NCBI RefSeq assembly: GCF_037126175.1
Contig: NZ_CP146986.1
Coordinates: 4,225,001 to 4,289,000 of the forward strand
From: Pseudomonas sp. RSB 5.4
GTDB taxonomy: Bacteria; Pseudomonadota; Gammaproteobacteria; Pseudomonadales; Pseudomonadaceae
DNA length: 64,000 nt
Direction of reading: 5' to 3'
The translations under genes were made by a program, and so were the position numbers. The notes beneath the pieces were generated by a model. That model was not told the DNA's origin and did not search any database. It saw only the letters and a list, made by a program, of their open reading frames with translations. Of this stretch, positions 37,867-47,380 are shown in pieces; the first letter of the stretch is position 1, and each line of letters starts with the position of its first letter.

Positions 37867-38184
37867 ATGCGTCTCAAACTTGCTGTCGCGACCCTTGCCT
37901 TGCTGTCCCTTCCCGTTGGTTCAGCGATGGCCGACGGCTTTTGGCGTAACGTCATTTCCTCCGGTGCCACCACCGGTTCGACCTACCTGACCTTCAAGGA
38001 TCACAAGCTGATCGTCGCCGCGCAGGACGACGCCGGCAGCTTCGTCGCCAGCGACGGCGGTATCCGCGGGCCGTACCTGGAAGCGGCGATGCAGAAAGTC
38101 CGCGCCGACAACCCGGGCCTGCAGGCCACAGACATGGAACTGGCGAATGCGATTCTGGCGAAGAACGCGGTGGAATCCGAGTAA
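37867..38184 (+). CDS. DUF2388 family secreted protein
   Basis: The 105-residue protein has a signal peptide (LALLSLPVGSAMA) and the DUF2388 pattern: GFWRNVISSGATTGSTYLTF, IVAAQDDAGSFVASDG and GPYLEAAMQKVRADNP. The family is common in Pseudomonas and of unknown function. AGGAG precedes the start. A strong terminator follows. Confidence 0.85.
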   Translation: MRLKLAVATLALLSLPVGSAMADGFWRNVISSGATTGSTYLTFKDHKLIVAAQDDAGSFVASDGGIRGPYLEAAMQKVRADNPGLQATDMELANAILAKNAVESE

Positions 38185-38198
38185 GCCTTGCGCCGACA

Positions 38199-38230
38199 AA
38201 AATGCCGCTCGATCGAGCGGCATTTTTTTG
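38199..38230 (+). terminator. Terminator of the DUF2388 gene
   Basis: The hairpin AAAAATGCCGCTCGATCGAG...GCGGCATTTTTTT lies 15 bases after the stop codon. Confidence 0.88.
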
Positions 38231-38259
38231 CCCGTCATTCCGAATTCACCACGCCACCC

Positions 38260-38348
38260 TGTAGGAGCGGGCTTGCTCGCGAAGGCGTCCGGTCAGAAAA
38301 AATACATATGCCTGACCCACCGCCTTCGCGAGCAAGCCCGCTCCCACA
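38260..38348. repeat. REPIN
   Basis: Inverted pair of REP units (GTAGGAGCGGGCTTGCTCGC; CTTCGCGAGCAAGCCCGCTC) between convergent genes. Confidence 0.85.
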
Positions 38349-38372
38349 ATGGGTCTGTGTGTTTCCTGAGGA

Positions 38373-41246
38373 TCAGCGGTAATCGTCCACCGGGACGCAG
38401 GCACAAAACAGATTGCGATCCCCATAAACGTTATCCACCCGATTCACCGCCGGCCAATACTTGTGCGCCTTGGTGTGCGCATCCGGGGTGATCCCCTGCT
38501 CGATGCTGTAAGGCCGCTCCCACACTCCGGTGACATCCGCCAGGGTATGCGGCGCGCGCTTGAGCGGGTTGTCTTCCGCCGGCCAGTTACCGTTCTGCAC
38601 TTCGGTGATCTCCGCGCGGATGCTCAGCATTGCGCCGATGAACCGATCGAGTTCGGCCTTGGACTCGCTCTCGGTCGGCTCGACCATCAACGTCCCTGGC
38701 ACCGGGAATGACATGGTCGGTGCATGGAAGCCATAGTCCATCAGGCGCTTGGCGACGTCCTCTTCACTGATCCCGGTCTGCGCCTTCAACGGCCGCAGAT
38801 CAAGAATGCACTCATGGGCCACCCGCCCGTTGCGTCCGGTGTAGAGCACCGGGAATGCGCCGGATAAATGCTGCGCCAGATAATTCGCCGCAAGGATCGC
38901 CACTTCGCTGGCATCCGCCAGTTGCGGCCCCATCATCGCGATGTACATCCAGCTGATCGGCAAAATGCTCGCACTGCCCCACGGCGCCGCGTTGACCGCG
39001 CCGTTCTGTGGCAGCGGGCCGTCAATCGGCACCACCGGGTGATTGGCAACGAACGGCGCCAGATGCGCGCGAATGCCGATCGGCCCCATGCCCGGCCCGC
39101 CGCCGCCATGGGGAATGCAGAAAGTCTTGTGCAGGTTCATGTGCGCCACATCGGCGCCAATGTCCGCCGGCCGCGCCAGCCCGACCTGCGCATTGAGATT
39201 GGCGCCGTCCATGTACACCTGCCCGCCGTGCTGGTGGATAACTTCGCAGATCTCGCTGATGCCCTCCTCGTACACACCATGGGTCGACGGATAGGTCGCC
39301 ATCAGACACGACAACTTGTCCCCCGCCTCGGCAGCCTTGGTTTTCAGGTCGTCCAGATCGACGTTGCCGGCCTCGTCGCACTCGACGATCACCACGCGCA
39401 TCCCGGCCATCTGCGCCGAGGCCGGGTTGGTGCCGTGGGCCGAAGACGGAATCAGGCAGATATCCCGCGCGCCCTGCTGTCGGCTCTCGTGATATTTGCG
39501 AATCGCCAGCAGCCCGGCGTATTCGCCCTGAGCTCCGGAGTTAGGCTGCATGCAGATCGCATCGAACCCGGTGATCGCGCACAACCAGCGCTGCAGTTCT
39601 TCGATCATCAAGGTGTAACCGACCGCCTGCTCCCGAGGCGCAAACGGGTGCAGGTTGGCGAACTGCGGCCAGGTGATCGGGATCATCTCGCTGGTGGCAT
39701 TGAGTTTCATGGTGCAGGAGCCCAGCGGGATCATCGACTGGTTGAGCGCCAGATCCTTGTTCTCCAGTTGCTTGAGGTAGCGCAGCATCTCGGTTTCGCT
39801 GTGATGCGCATTGAACACTGGATGGCGCAGGTACGGCGTGTTGCGTTGCAGGTGCTCGGGAATCCCGGAAACCAGCTCTTCTGCATCAATTTCGTCGACG
39901 TTCAGCCCATGATCGGCGCCCAACAGCACATCAAATAGTTTGGCCACCGTGTTTGCATCGCAAGTCTCGTCGAGGCTCAACCCCACTCGGCCACGGCCGA
40001 GAATCCGCAGGTTGATCTGCGCGGCCCTGGCGCTGTCGATGATCGCGCTCTGCGCGCCGCCCACCTCCAGCGTGAGGGTGTCGAAAAACTGCCCGTTGAC
40101 CCGCTGCAGGCCATGGCGCTCCAGGCCCGCCGCCAGGATGCAGGTCAGCCGATGAACCCGCTGGGCAATGCGTTTCAAGCCTTGCGGCCCGTGATACACC
40201 GCGTAGCAACTGGCGATGTTGGCCAGCAGCACCTGCGCGGTGCAGATGTTCGAGTTGGCCTTCTCCCGGCGAATATGTTGCTCACGGGTTTGCAGGGCCA
40301 TGCGCAACGCGACATTGCCACGAGCGTCTTTTGACACGCCGATGATCCGCCCGGGAATCGCCCGTTTGTATTCCTCGCGGCTGGCGAAAAACGCCGCGTG
40401 CGGGCCACCGTAGCCCATGGGTACACCAAAGCGCTGGGACGAACCGAACACCACATCCGCGCCCAGCTCACCTGGCGGCGTCAACAGCAACAAACTCAGC
40501 AGATCGGTGGCGACACAGGCCAGCGCCTGCTGCGCGTGCAGCTGATCAATCACCGGGCGCAGATCACGGATCTCGCCGTGTGTGTCGGGATACTGCAGCA
40601 ACGCGCCGAACACCTGATGCTGGCCGAGGTTATCCACAGCGTCGATGATCAGCTCGAAACCGAAGCCTTCGGCGCGGGTCTGCACCACGGAAATGGTCTG
40701 CGGATGACAGTTTTCATCAACGAAAAACAGATTGCTCTTCGACTTCGCCACACGCTTGGCCAGCGCCATGGCTTCCGCGGCGGCCGTGGCTTCGTCGAGC
40801 AACGAGGCGTTGGCCAGTTCAAGTCCGGTGAGGTCGATGGTCAGTTGCTGGAAATTCAACAACGCTTCGAGACGGCCCTGGGCGATCTCCGGTTGATACG
40901 GGGTGTACGCGGTGTACCAGCCGGGATTTTCCAGCACGTTACGCAAGATGACGGTTGGCGTCAGCGTGCCGTGGTAACCCATGCCGATCAGGCTGGTCCA
41001 CACCTGGTTCTGCTCGGCATACCCGCGCAGTTTGGCCAGCGCCGCCTGTTCGTCGAGGGCCGGCGGCAAATCCAGCGCCCGATTCAGACGAATGCCCGGC
41101 GGCACCGTCTGCTCGATCAGTTCGACCCGGCTGCCGAGGCCGAGGCTGTCGAGCATTGCCTGTTGTTCGGTGGCGTCGGGGCCCAAATGGCGGCGCAGGA
41201 AGGCTTCGGGGTCGCGTAACTGGCTCAAGGATGGCAACTGGGACAT
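38373..41246 (-). CDS. gcvP: Glycine dehydrogenase (P-protein) GcvP
   Basis: The 957-residue PLP enzyme decarboxylates glycine and passes the aminomethyl group to lipoyl-GcvH. The PLP lysine is Lys707 in [16 protein letters not shown]. The N-terminal half has the matching inactive-like fold ([20 protein letters not shown]). It is full length. The gene is separated from gcvH and gcvT by the plus-strand DegT gene, so it needs its own promoter in 41247-41402. Confidence 0.95.
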   Translation of the reverse strand: MSQLPSLSQLRDPEAFLRRHLGPDATEQQAMLDSLGLGSRVELIEQTVPPGIRLNRALDLPPALDEQAALAKLRGYAEQNQVWTSLIGMGYHGTLTPTVILRNVLENPGWYTAYTPYQPEIAQGRLEALLNFQQLTIDLTGLELANASLLDEATAAAEAMALAKRVAKSKSNLFFVDENCHPQTISVVQTRAEGFGFELIIDAVDNLGQHQVFGALLQYPDTHGEIRDLRPVIDQLHAQQALACVATDLLSLLLLTPPGELGADVVFGSSQRFGVPMGYGGPHAAFFASREEYKRAIPGRIIGVSKDARGNVALRMALQTREQHIRREKANSNICTAQVLLANIASCYAVYHGPQGLKRIAQRVHRLTCILAAGLERHGLQRVNGQFFDTLTLEVGGAQSAIIDSARAAQINLRILGRGRVGLSLDETCDANTVAKLFDVLLGADHGLNVDEIDAEELVSGIPEHLQRNTPYLRHPVFNAHHSETEMLRYLKQLENKDLALNQSMIPLGSCTMKLNATSEMIPITWPQFANLHPFAPREQAVGYTLMIEELQRWLCAITGFDAICMQPNSGAQGEYAGLLAIRKYHESRQQGARDICLIPSSAHGTNPASAQMAGMRVVIVECDEAGNVDLDDLKTKAAEAGDKLSCLMATYPSTHGVYEEGISEICEVIHQHGGQVYMDGANLNAQVGLARPADIGADVAHMNLHKTFCIPHGGGGPGMGPIGIRAHLAPFVANHPVVPIDGPLPQNGAVNAAPWGSASILPISWMYIAMMGPQLADASEVAILAANYLAQHLSGAFPVLYTGRNGRVAHECILDLRPLKAQTGISEEDVAKRLMDYGFHAPTMSFPVPGTLMVEPTESESKAELDRFIGAMLSIRAEITEVQNGNWPAEDNPLKRAPHTLADVTGVWERPYSIEQGITPDAHTKAHKYWPAVNRVDNVYGDRNLFCACVPVDDYR

Positions 41247-41402
41247 GACGGGCTCTCTCTTGGCTGGCGCTCGGCGTCAATGCAACACGGTCAAACCAGC
41301 ATAGCAGCCGATACCGACGCGCACGGCTTGGCGGCACAGGGGGTTCCGGGGCATGCTGTAGCGCCTGCATCAGGCGTCCAACTTTCGGATGATCGAATCC
41401 TC

Positions 41403-42545
41403 ATGAGCCAACTGCCGTTCCTGCCGTTTTCCAAACCTGTCATTGATGAAGCCACGATTGCCGCCGTCGGCGATGTGCTGCGCTCCGGCTGGATCACCAG
41501 CGGGCCGAAGGTCCAGGCCTTTGAAGCACAACTGTCGGAATACTTCGGCGGGCGCCCGGTGCGCACCTTCAACTCCGGCACCTGCACCATGGAAATCGCC
41601 TTGCGCATCGCCGGCATCGGCCCGGGTGACGAAGTGATCACCACGCCGATTTCCTGGGTCGCCACCGCCAACGTGATCCTCGAAGTCGGCGCCACACCAG
41701 TGTTTGCCGACATCGATCCGGTGACCCGCAATATCGATCTGGACCAGTTGGAAGCGGCCATCACCCCGCGCACCAAAGCGGTGATTCCGGTGTACCTCGC
41801 CGGCCTGCCGGTGGACATGGAACGCTTGTACGCCATCGCCCGCAAACACAACTTGCGCATTGTCGAAGACGCCGCTCAGGCCCTGGGTTCGAGCTGGAAC
41901 GGTCAGCGCATCGGCGCCACCGGCGATTTCGTCTCGTTCAGTTTCCAGGCGAACAAGAACGTCACCTGCTCCGAGGGCGGCTGTCTGGTGCTGAACACCC
42001 CGGAAGAAGCACGGCTGGCGGAGAAGTACCGCTTGCAAGGCGTGACCCGCAACGGCTTCGATGGTCTGGACGTCGACGTGCTCGGCGGCAAGTTCAACAT
42101 GACCGACGTCGCCGCCACCATCGGCCTGGGTCAATTCGCGCATATCGAGGCGCTGACCGCCCATCGTCAGGCACTGGCCCGGCACTACTTCAAATGTTTT
42201 GGCGATGACTTTGAAGCGACCTATGGCGCGCAACTGCCGCCAGCGGATTTCACCCAGAGCAACTGGCACCTGTTCCAGCTGGTCCTGCCGGAACGCAAGG
42301 ACGGCTTGCCGGCCCGCGCCACGTTCATGGAGCAGATGCAGGCCAAAGGCATCGGCATCGGCTATCACTACCCGCCGATCCACTTGCTGAGCCTGTACCG
42401 CGAGCGCGGGTTCAAGGAAGGCATGTTGCCAGTTGCCGAGCGCGTTGGACGCTTGATCGTGTCATTGCCGATGTTCACCACCATGACCAAGGACGACGTC
42501 GAGCGTTCGGTGGCGGCAGTGAAAGCGGTATTGCGCGACGCCTGA
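41403..42545 (+). CDS. DegT/DnrJ/EryC1/StrS-type aminotransferase
   Basis: The 380-residue PLP enzyme resembles ArnB-like sugar aminotransferases. It has VGDVLRSGWITSGPKVQAFE, the cofactor region TFNSGTCTMEIALRIAG, VEDAAQALGSSWNG, and PLP Lys185 in SFQANKNVTCSEGG. Members aminate nucleotide-sugar ketones, for lipopolysaccharide or lipid A modification. The start at 41403 (MSQLPFLPF) is chosen; the longer frame to 41280 crosses the promoter. No other sugar genes lie nearby. It runs against the gcv genes on both sides. Confidence 0.88.
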   Translation: MSQLPFLPFSKPVIDEATIAAVGDVLRSGWITSGPKVQAFEAQLSEYFGGRPVRTFNSGTCTMEIALRIAGIGPGDEVITTPISWVATANVILEVGATPVFADIDPVTRNIDLDQLEAAITPRTKAVIPVYLAGLPVDMERLYAIARKHNLRIVEDAAQALGSSWNGQRIGATGDFVSFSFQANKNVTCSEGGCLVLNTPEEARLAEKYRLQGVTRNGFDGLDVDVLGGKFNMTDVAATIGLGQFAHIEALTAHRQALARHYFKCFGDDFEATYGAQLPPADFTQSNWHLFQLVLPERKDGLPARATFMEQMQAKGIGIGYHYPPIHLLSLYRERGFKEGMLPVAERVGRLIVSLPMFTTMTKDDVERSVAAVKAVLRDA

Positions 42546-42556
42546 TCGACGCCTAC

Positions 42557-42586
42557 AAAAAAGCCCCGAGAGATCGGGGCTTTTGC
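42557..42586. terminator. Bidirectional terminator between DegT gene and gcvH
   Basis: The hairpin AAAAAAGCCCCGAGAGATCG...GGGGCTTTT has A and T runs on both sides and can end both the plus-strand DegT transcript and the minus-strand gcvTH transcript. Confidence 0.88.
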
Positions 42587-42601
42587 AGTATTACAGTCTG
42601 C

Positions 42602-42985
42602 TTATTCGCCGATGGCAGCCTTGTAGGCAGCAGCGTCCAGCAGGTTGTCCAGCTCGGCCTTGTCGCTTGGCTTGAGCTTGAAGATCCATGCGGCGTACGG
42701 ATCGTTGTTCAGTTCTTCCGGCGAGTCAGCCAGCGTTTCGTTGACCGCGATCACTTCACCGCCGACCGGGGAGTAGATGTCGGACGCGGCCTTCACCGAC
42801 TCGACAACACCGGCAGCCTCACCGGCAGCAAACACCTTGCCGACTTCGGCCAGTTCAACGAACACCACATCGCCCAGCGCTTCCTGCGCGTGATCGCTGA
42901 TGCCCACGGTAACGGTGCCGTCGGCTTCCAGACGCGCCCACTCATGACTTTCGGCAAAACGCAGTTCAGCGGGGATATTGCTCAT
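42602..42985 (-). CDS. gcvH: Glycine cleavage H-protein GcvH
   Basis: The 127-residue carrier has its lipoyl lysine at Lys65 in [15 protein letters not shown]. It shuttles the aminomethyl group between GcvP and GcvT. The start at 42985 ([10 protein letters not shown]) matches the family; an upstream codon at 43000 adds five residues. It is 48 bases downstream of gcvT. Confidence 0.94.
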   Translation of the reverse strand: MSNIPAELRFAESHEWARLEADGTVTVGISDHAQEALGDVVFVELAEVGKVFAAGEAAGVVESVKAASDIYSPVGGEVIAVNETLADSPEELNNDPYAAWIFKLKPSDKAELDNLLDAAAYKAAIGE

Positions 42986-43033
42986 GCTCGGTGTCCTCAA
43001 GAAATTGTCAGCGGTCAGGCCCGCCGGAAAAGG

Positions 43034-44116
43034 TTAGATCAAGGTTTTGCCATGGCGCACGAAGGTCGGTTTGACCACTCGTACCGGATACCACTTGCCA
43101 CGGATTTCCACTTCGGCGCGGTCGGCTGTGGCCATCGGAACACGCGCCAGGGCAATCGATTTGCTTAGCGTAGGAGAGAAACTACCACTGGTGATCTCTC
43201 CTTCGCCAACATCGGCGATACGAACCACTTGATGGGCGCGCAAAACACCCCGCTCCTCAAGCACCAGCCCCACCAGTTTGTGCGCAACACCGGCAGCTTT
43301 TTCCGCTTCCAGCGCAGCACGGCCTATGAACTGCCGCGAGGCCGGTTCCCAGGCAATGCTCCAGGCCATATTGGACGCCAGCGGCGAGACATCTTGATGA
43401 ATGTCCTGGCCGTAGAGGTTCATCCCGGCCTCGACCCGCAGCGTATCGCGGGCACCGAGACCGATGGGAGAAATGCCGGCGCCGACCAGATCGTTGAAGA
43501 AGCCCGGTGCCTGCCCGGCCGGCAAGGCGATTTCCAGCCCGTCTTCACCGGTGTAACCGGTGCGCGCAATGAACCAGTCGCCATCGACTTCGGCTTCGAA
43601 CGGTTTGAGGTGCTGGATCAGTGCGGCGCGGGACTGGGTCACCAGTTCGGCAATCTTGTGCCGGGCCTGCGGGCCTTGAATGGCGAGCATCGCCAGTTCC
43701 TGGCGTTCGTGCAGTTGCACCTCGTAACCGGCGACATGCGCCTGCATCCACGCCAGATCCTGGTCGCGGGTGGAGGCGTTGAACACCAGGCGATAACGGT
43801 CTTCGAGGCGATAGACAATCATGTCGTCGACGATGCCGCCACGCTCGTTGAGCATGGTGCTGTAGAGCGCACGGCCGGGGCGGTGCAGGCGTTCGACGTC
43901 ATTGGCCAGCAAATGCTGCAGCCAGGCCTTGGCCTGGGGGCCATCAACGTCGATCACGGTCATGTGGGAAACATCGAACACCCCGCAATCGCGGCGCACC
44001 TCGTGGTGTTCCTCGACCTGCGAGCCGTAATGCAGTGGCATGTCCCAACCGCCAAAATCGACCATCTTCGCGCCGAGGGCAAGATGCAGGTCATACAGAG
44101 GCGTACGCTGTCCCAT
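43034..44116 (-). CDS. gcvT: Aminomethyltransferase (T-protein) GcvT
   Basis: The 360-residue folate-dependent enzyme releases ammonia and makes 5,10-methylene-THF. It opens MGQRTPLYDLHLALGAKMVD and has GVFDVSHMTVIDV, YTGEDGLEIALP and LGARDTLRVEAGMNLYG. The start at 44116 follows AAGGAG. It heads the gcvTH unit. I looked for a glycine riboswitch upstream and did not see one. Confidence 0.94.
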   Translation of the reverse strand: MGQRTPLYDLHLALGAKMVDFGGWDMPLHYGSQVEEHHEVRRDCGVFDVSHMTVIDVDGPQAKAWLQHLLANDVERLHRPGRALYSTMLNERGGIVDDMIVYRLEDRYRLVFNASTRDQDLAWMQAHVAGYEVQLHERQELAMLAIQGPQARHKIAELVTQSRAALIQHLKPFEAEVDGDWFIARTGYTGEDGLEIALPAGQAPGFFNDLVGAGISPIGLGARDTLRVEAGMNLYGQDIHQDVSPLASNMAWSIAWEPASRQFIGRAALEAEKAAGVAHKLVGLVLEERGVLRAHQVVRIADVGEGEITSGSFSPTLSKSIALARVPMATADRAEVEIRGKWYPVRVVKPTFVRHGKTLI

Positions 44117-44272
44117 GGGTTTCTCCTTCCGGGCGTGGCGAAGGTGCGGACAGCCGCTGTACGGGGTGAAAGCCACGAAATAGAAGGCTTCCAGCCGATT
44201 TCAGCGAACGGGTCTATCAGACGAACCGCACCGAATGCCGCGCATTGTAGCCGCATGATTCAGGACTCACTA

Positions 44273-45889
44273 CTAAGTGTTTCGGTGCGCCGAGCGGCGG
44301 ATCAGGCCGATGACCGGCAATAAACCAACCAACACCAGGGTCAGCGCCGGCAGCGATGCACGCGCCCACTCGCCCTCGCTGGTCATTTCAAAGATCCGCA
44401 CGGCCAGCGTGTCCCAGCCAAACGGGCGCATCAGCAGGGTGGCGGGCATTTCCTTGAGTACATCGACAAACACCAGCAACGCCGCGCTCAGCGTGCCGGG
44501 CAGCAACAGCGGCAGATACACTTTGAAAAACAGTCGCGGCCCACTGACACCCAGACTACGTGCCGCTTCGGGCAATGAAGGCCGTATACGCGCCAGACTG
44601 TTTTCCAGCGGCCCGTAGGCCACCGCGATAAAGCGCACCAGATAGGCCATCAGCAACGCCGCCAGACTGCCCAGCAGCAGCGGCTTGCCGGCGCCGCCGA
44701 GCCAGCCCGACAGCGGAATCACCAGTGCGCGGTCGAGATAACTGAACGCCAGCATGATCGACACTGCCAGCACCGAACCCGGCAGCGCATAACCGAGATT
44801 GGCCAGACTGACTCCGGAACGGATCGCCCGGGTCGGCGCCAGACGTCGGGCAAACGCCAGCAACAGCGCGACGCTGACGGTGATCAACGCCGCCATAGCG
44901 CCCAGATACAGGGTGTGCAGGATCAGCCCGGCATAACGCTCATCCAGATCGAAGCGCCCGCGCTGCCAGAACCACACCAGCAGTTGCAGCAGCGGAATCA
45001 CGAACGCGCAGGCAAACACCACCAGGCACCAACCGGTCGCCGCGAACGCTTTGAGTCCGCGCAGTTGATACAGCGCCTTGACCCGTGGTCGCTCGTTGCT
45101 TGCCCGGTTGGCGCCGCGCGCGCGTCGCTCGCCGTACAGCACCAGCATCACCACCAGCAGCAACAGGCTGGCCAGTTGCGCCGCGCTCGGCAGGCTGAAG
45201 AAGCCGTACCAGGTCTTGTAGATGGCGGTGGTGAAGGTGTCGAAGTTGAACACCGACACCGCGCCGAAATCCGCCAACGTCTCCATCAGCGCCAGTGCGA
45301 CACCGGCGCCAATTGCCGGACGCGCCATCGGCAACGCCACCCGCCAGAACGCCTGCCAGGGCGACTGACCGAGTACCCGCGCCGCTTCCATCAGGCCTTT
45401 GCCCTGCGCAAGAAACGCGGTGCGCGCCAGCAGGTAAACGTAGGGATAAAACACCAGCACCAGCACCACGATCACCCCGCCGGTGGAGCGTACCCGTGGC
45501 AGGCGCAAGCCGCTGCCGAACCACTCACGCAGCAGCGTTTGCACCGGGCCGGCGAAATCCAGCAAGCCAACGAAGACGAACGCCAGCACGTAGGCGGGGA
45601 TGGCGAAGGGCAGCATCAGCGCCCAGTCGAGCCAGCGCCGTCCGGGAAATTCGCAGAGGCTGGTGAGCCACGCCAGACTGACACCGAGCAGCGTCACGCC
45701 GACGCCGACGCCAAGCACCAGCGTCAACGTGTTGCCCAGCAGGCGCGGCATCTGGGTTTCCCACAGGTGCGACCAGATTTGCTGATCGATGGTCTGCCAC
45801 GACAGCAGCAGGACACTCAGGGGCAACAGCACCAGCGCGGCGATGGCGAGGACGATGGGATACCAGCGGCGTTGGGCGGGGTGGGCCAC
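44273..45889 (-). CDS. Fe(III) ABC transporter permease (FbpB/SfuB type)
   Basis: The 538-residue permease is a fusion of two permease halves with about 12 hydrophobic segments. Each half has an EAA loop: EAARVLGQSPWQAFWRVALP and EAARSLGVSGPRLFFKVYLP. It is the channel for the iron-binding protein encoded upstream at 46134. No ATPase gene is adjacent, so the ATPase must come from elsewhere. A 240-base gap with an inverted repeat separates it from the binding-protein gene. Confidence 0.9.
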   Translation of the reverse strand: MAHPAQRRWYPIVLAIAALVLLPLSVLLLSWQTIDQQIWSHLWETQMPRLLGNTLTLVLGVGVGVTLLGVSLAWLTSLCEFPGRRWLDWALMLPFAIPAYVLAFVFVGLLDFAGPVQTLLREWFGSGLRLPRVRSTGGVIVVLVLVFYPYVYLLARTAFLAQGKGLMEAARVLGQSPWQAFWRVALPMARPAIGAGVALALMETLADFGAVSVFNFDTFTTAIYKTWYGFFSLPSAAQLASLLLLVVMLVLYGERRARGANRASNERPRVKALYQLRGLKAFAATGWCLVVFACAFVIPLLQLLVWFWQRGRFDLDERYAGLILHTLYLGAMAALITVSVALLLAFARRLAPTRAIRSGVSLANLGYALPGSVLAVSIMLAFSYLDRALVIPLSGWLGGAGKPLLLGSLAALLMAYLVRFIAVAYGPLENSLARIRPSLPEAARSLGVSGPRLFFKVYLPLLLPGTLSAALLVFVDVLKEMPATLLMRPFGWDTLAVRIFEMTSEGEWARASLPALTLVLVGLLPVIGLIRRSAHRNT

Positions 45890-45949
45890 TTTTGGGACTC
45901 TGAGGGGTGGTTGGTGGTTCTGATTCAGGTGTTTCAGCTCGAGATTGCT

Positions 45950-46099
45950 GCCCTCACCCTAACCCTCTCCCGGAGGGAGAGGGGACTGAACGTGGTGATC
46001 TTTCGATTTACGCCGACCTGATACATCGAGCCGAGCTCCGGTCTTGAAAGCCATGGAGATCGGCTCCCTCTCCCCCGGGAGAGGGCTGGGGTGAGGGCA
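45950..46099. repeat. Large inverted repeat, third family (CCCTCACCCTAACCCTCTCC type)
   Basis: The arms GCCCTCACCCTAACCCTCTC and its mirror GAGAGGGCTGGGGTGAGGGC are about 110 bases apart, with inner hairpins of CCGGAGGGAGAGGG type. It lies between the iron-binding protein gene and its permease gene. Confidence 0.8.
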
Positions 46100-46133
46100 G
46101 CGATCTTGAGCGAACACAGCGACCGGCAAATAC

Positions 46134-47138
46134 TCAGTTCCAACCCGCCCGATCCATCATCCGGATCGCTTCCGCCTGACGCTTGCCCGCCACTTCCACC
46201 GGCAAGGTATCAGCGACGAACTGGCCCCAAGCCGCCACTTCCTCCGAAGGTTTCACCGCCGGGTTGGCCGGGAATTCCTGATTCACGTCAGCGAAGATCT
46301 TCTGCGCCTCAGGCGTGGTCATCCACTCCACCAGCGCCTTGGCTGCTTCCGGGTGCGGCGCATGCTTGGTCAGGCCGATGCCCGACAGGTTCACGTGCAC
46401 GCCGCGATCGGCCTGATTCGGCCAGAACAGTTTCACCGGCAAGTCCGGCTTCTGCTTGTGCAAACGACCGTAGTAGTAGGTGTTGACGATGCCGACGTCG
46501 CACTGGCCGGCATTGATCGCCTCCAGCACTGCGACGTCATCGGAGAACACATCGGTGGACAGGTTGTTGACCCAGCCCTTGAGGATCTTCTCGGTCTTCT
46601 CGGCGCCGTGCACTTCGATCATGGTCGCGGTCAGCGACTGGTTGTAGACCTTCTTCGCCGTGCGCAGGCACAGGCGCCCTTCCCAATTCTTGTCGGCCAG
46701 CGCTTCGTAGGTGGTCAACTCGCCCGGTTTCACCCGTTCGGTGGAATAGGCGATGGTCCGCGCGCGCAGGCTCAGGCCGGTCCAGGCATGCGTGGAGGAG
46801 CGGTATTGCGCAGGAATGTTGCTGTCGATGGTTTTCGAGGTGAACGGCTGCAGGATGCCCATCTGCTCGGCCTGCCAGAGGTTGCCGGCGTCGACGGTGA
46901 GCAGCAGGTCGGCGGTGGCGTTCTCGCCTTCGGCCTTGATGCGCTGCATCAGCGGCGCTTCCTTGTCGGTGATGAACTTGATCTTCACCCCGGTTTTCGC
47001 GGTATAGGCGTCGAATACCGGTTTGATCAGCTCATCGATACGCGAGGAGTAGACCACCACCTCGTCGGCGGCCTGGGCGGTGGCGCTGCCGATCAGGGTC
47101 AGGGCCAGTGCGGTCAGAAGACGCTTGGGTGCCAACAT
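46134..47138 (-). CDS. Fe(III)-binding periplasmic protein (FbpA/HitA type)
   Basis: The 334-residue protein has a signal peptide ([17 protein letters not shown]) and then [20 protein letters not shown]. The iron-binding tyrosines are probably those of [12 protein letters not shown]. It binds ferric iron for the permease encoded just downstream. In P. aeruginosa a similar pair lies next to gcvT, as I remember. Confidence 0.92.
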   Translation of the reverse strand: MLAPKRLLTALALTLIGSATAQAADEVVVYSSRIDELIKPVFDAYTAKTGVKIKFITDKEAPLMQRIKAEGENATADLLLTVDAGNLWQAEQMGILQPFTSKTIDSNIPAQYRSSTHAWTGLSLRARTIAYSTERVKPGELTTYEALADKNWEGRLCLRTAKKVYNQSLTATMIEVHGAEKTEKILKGWVNNLSTDVFSDDVAVLEAINAGQCDVGIVNTYYYGRLHKQKPDLPVKLFWPNQADRGVHVNLSGIGLTKHAPHPEAAKALVEWMTTPEAQKIFADVNQEFPANPAVKPSEEVAAWGQFVADTLPVEVAGKRQAEAIRMMDRAGWN

Positions 47139-47259
47139 GGGAGTGGTCTCTCGGTCGGAAAATGTGGGCCAAATGATAAGGACTCACATTTACCAGCTCA
47201 ATCGAACACTTGAGCAAGGAGTTACCAGATGTTGCATGAATTCCAAATTGCTGGCCTCT

Positions 47260-47365
47260 GTGGCGAGGGAGCTTGCTCCCGCTGGAGGCCGAAGGACTCC
47301 CAATGCTGCCACAATGGCTTTTGGGGCCGCTTCGCAGCCCAGCGGGAGCAAGCTCCCTCGCCACA
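47260..47365. repeat. Large inverted repeat, relative of the second family
   Basis: Arms TGGCGAGGGAGCTTGCTCCC and mirror GGGAGCAAGCTCCCTCGCCA enclose an inner GGGGCCGCTTCGCAGCCCA segment shared with the units at 9122, 29447 and 33828. It lies between the iron-binding-protein start and the ubiI stop. Confidence 0.8.
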
Positions 47366-47380
47366 AAGAAATAATTGCCT

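Noticed and set aside
44117..44272. Possible glycine riboswitch upstream of gcvT
   Set aside because: The conserved aptamer core segments were not found on the minus strand; the region is short and also carries the end of the permease gene's neighbour space.
47260..47365. Transcription terminator of ubiI
   Set aside because: It is a long palindrome without a T run and shares sequence with dispersed repeats, so it was listed as a repeat.
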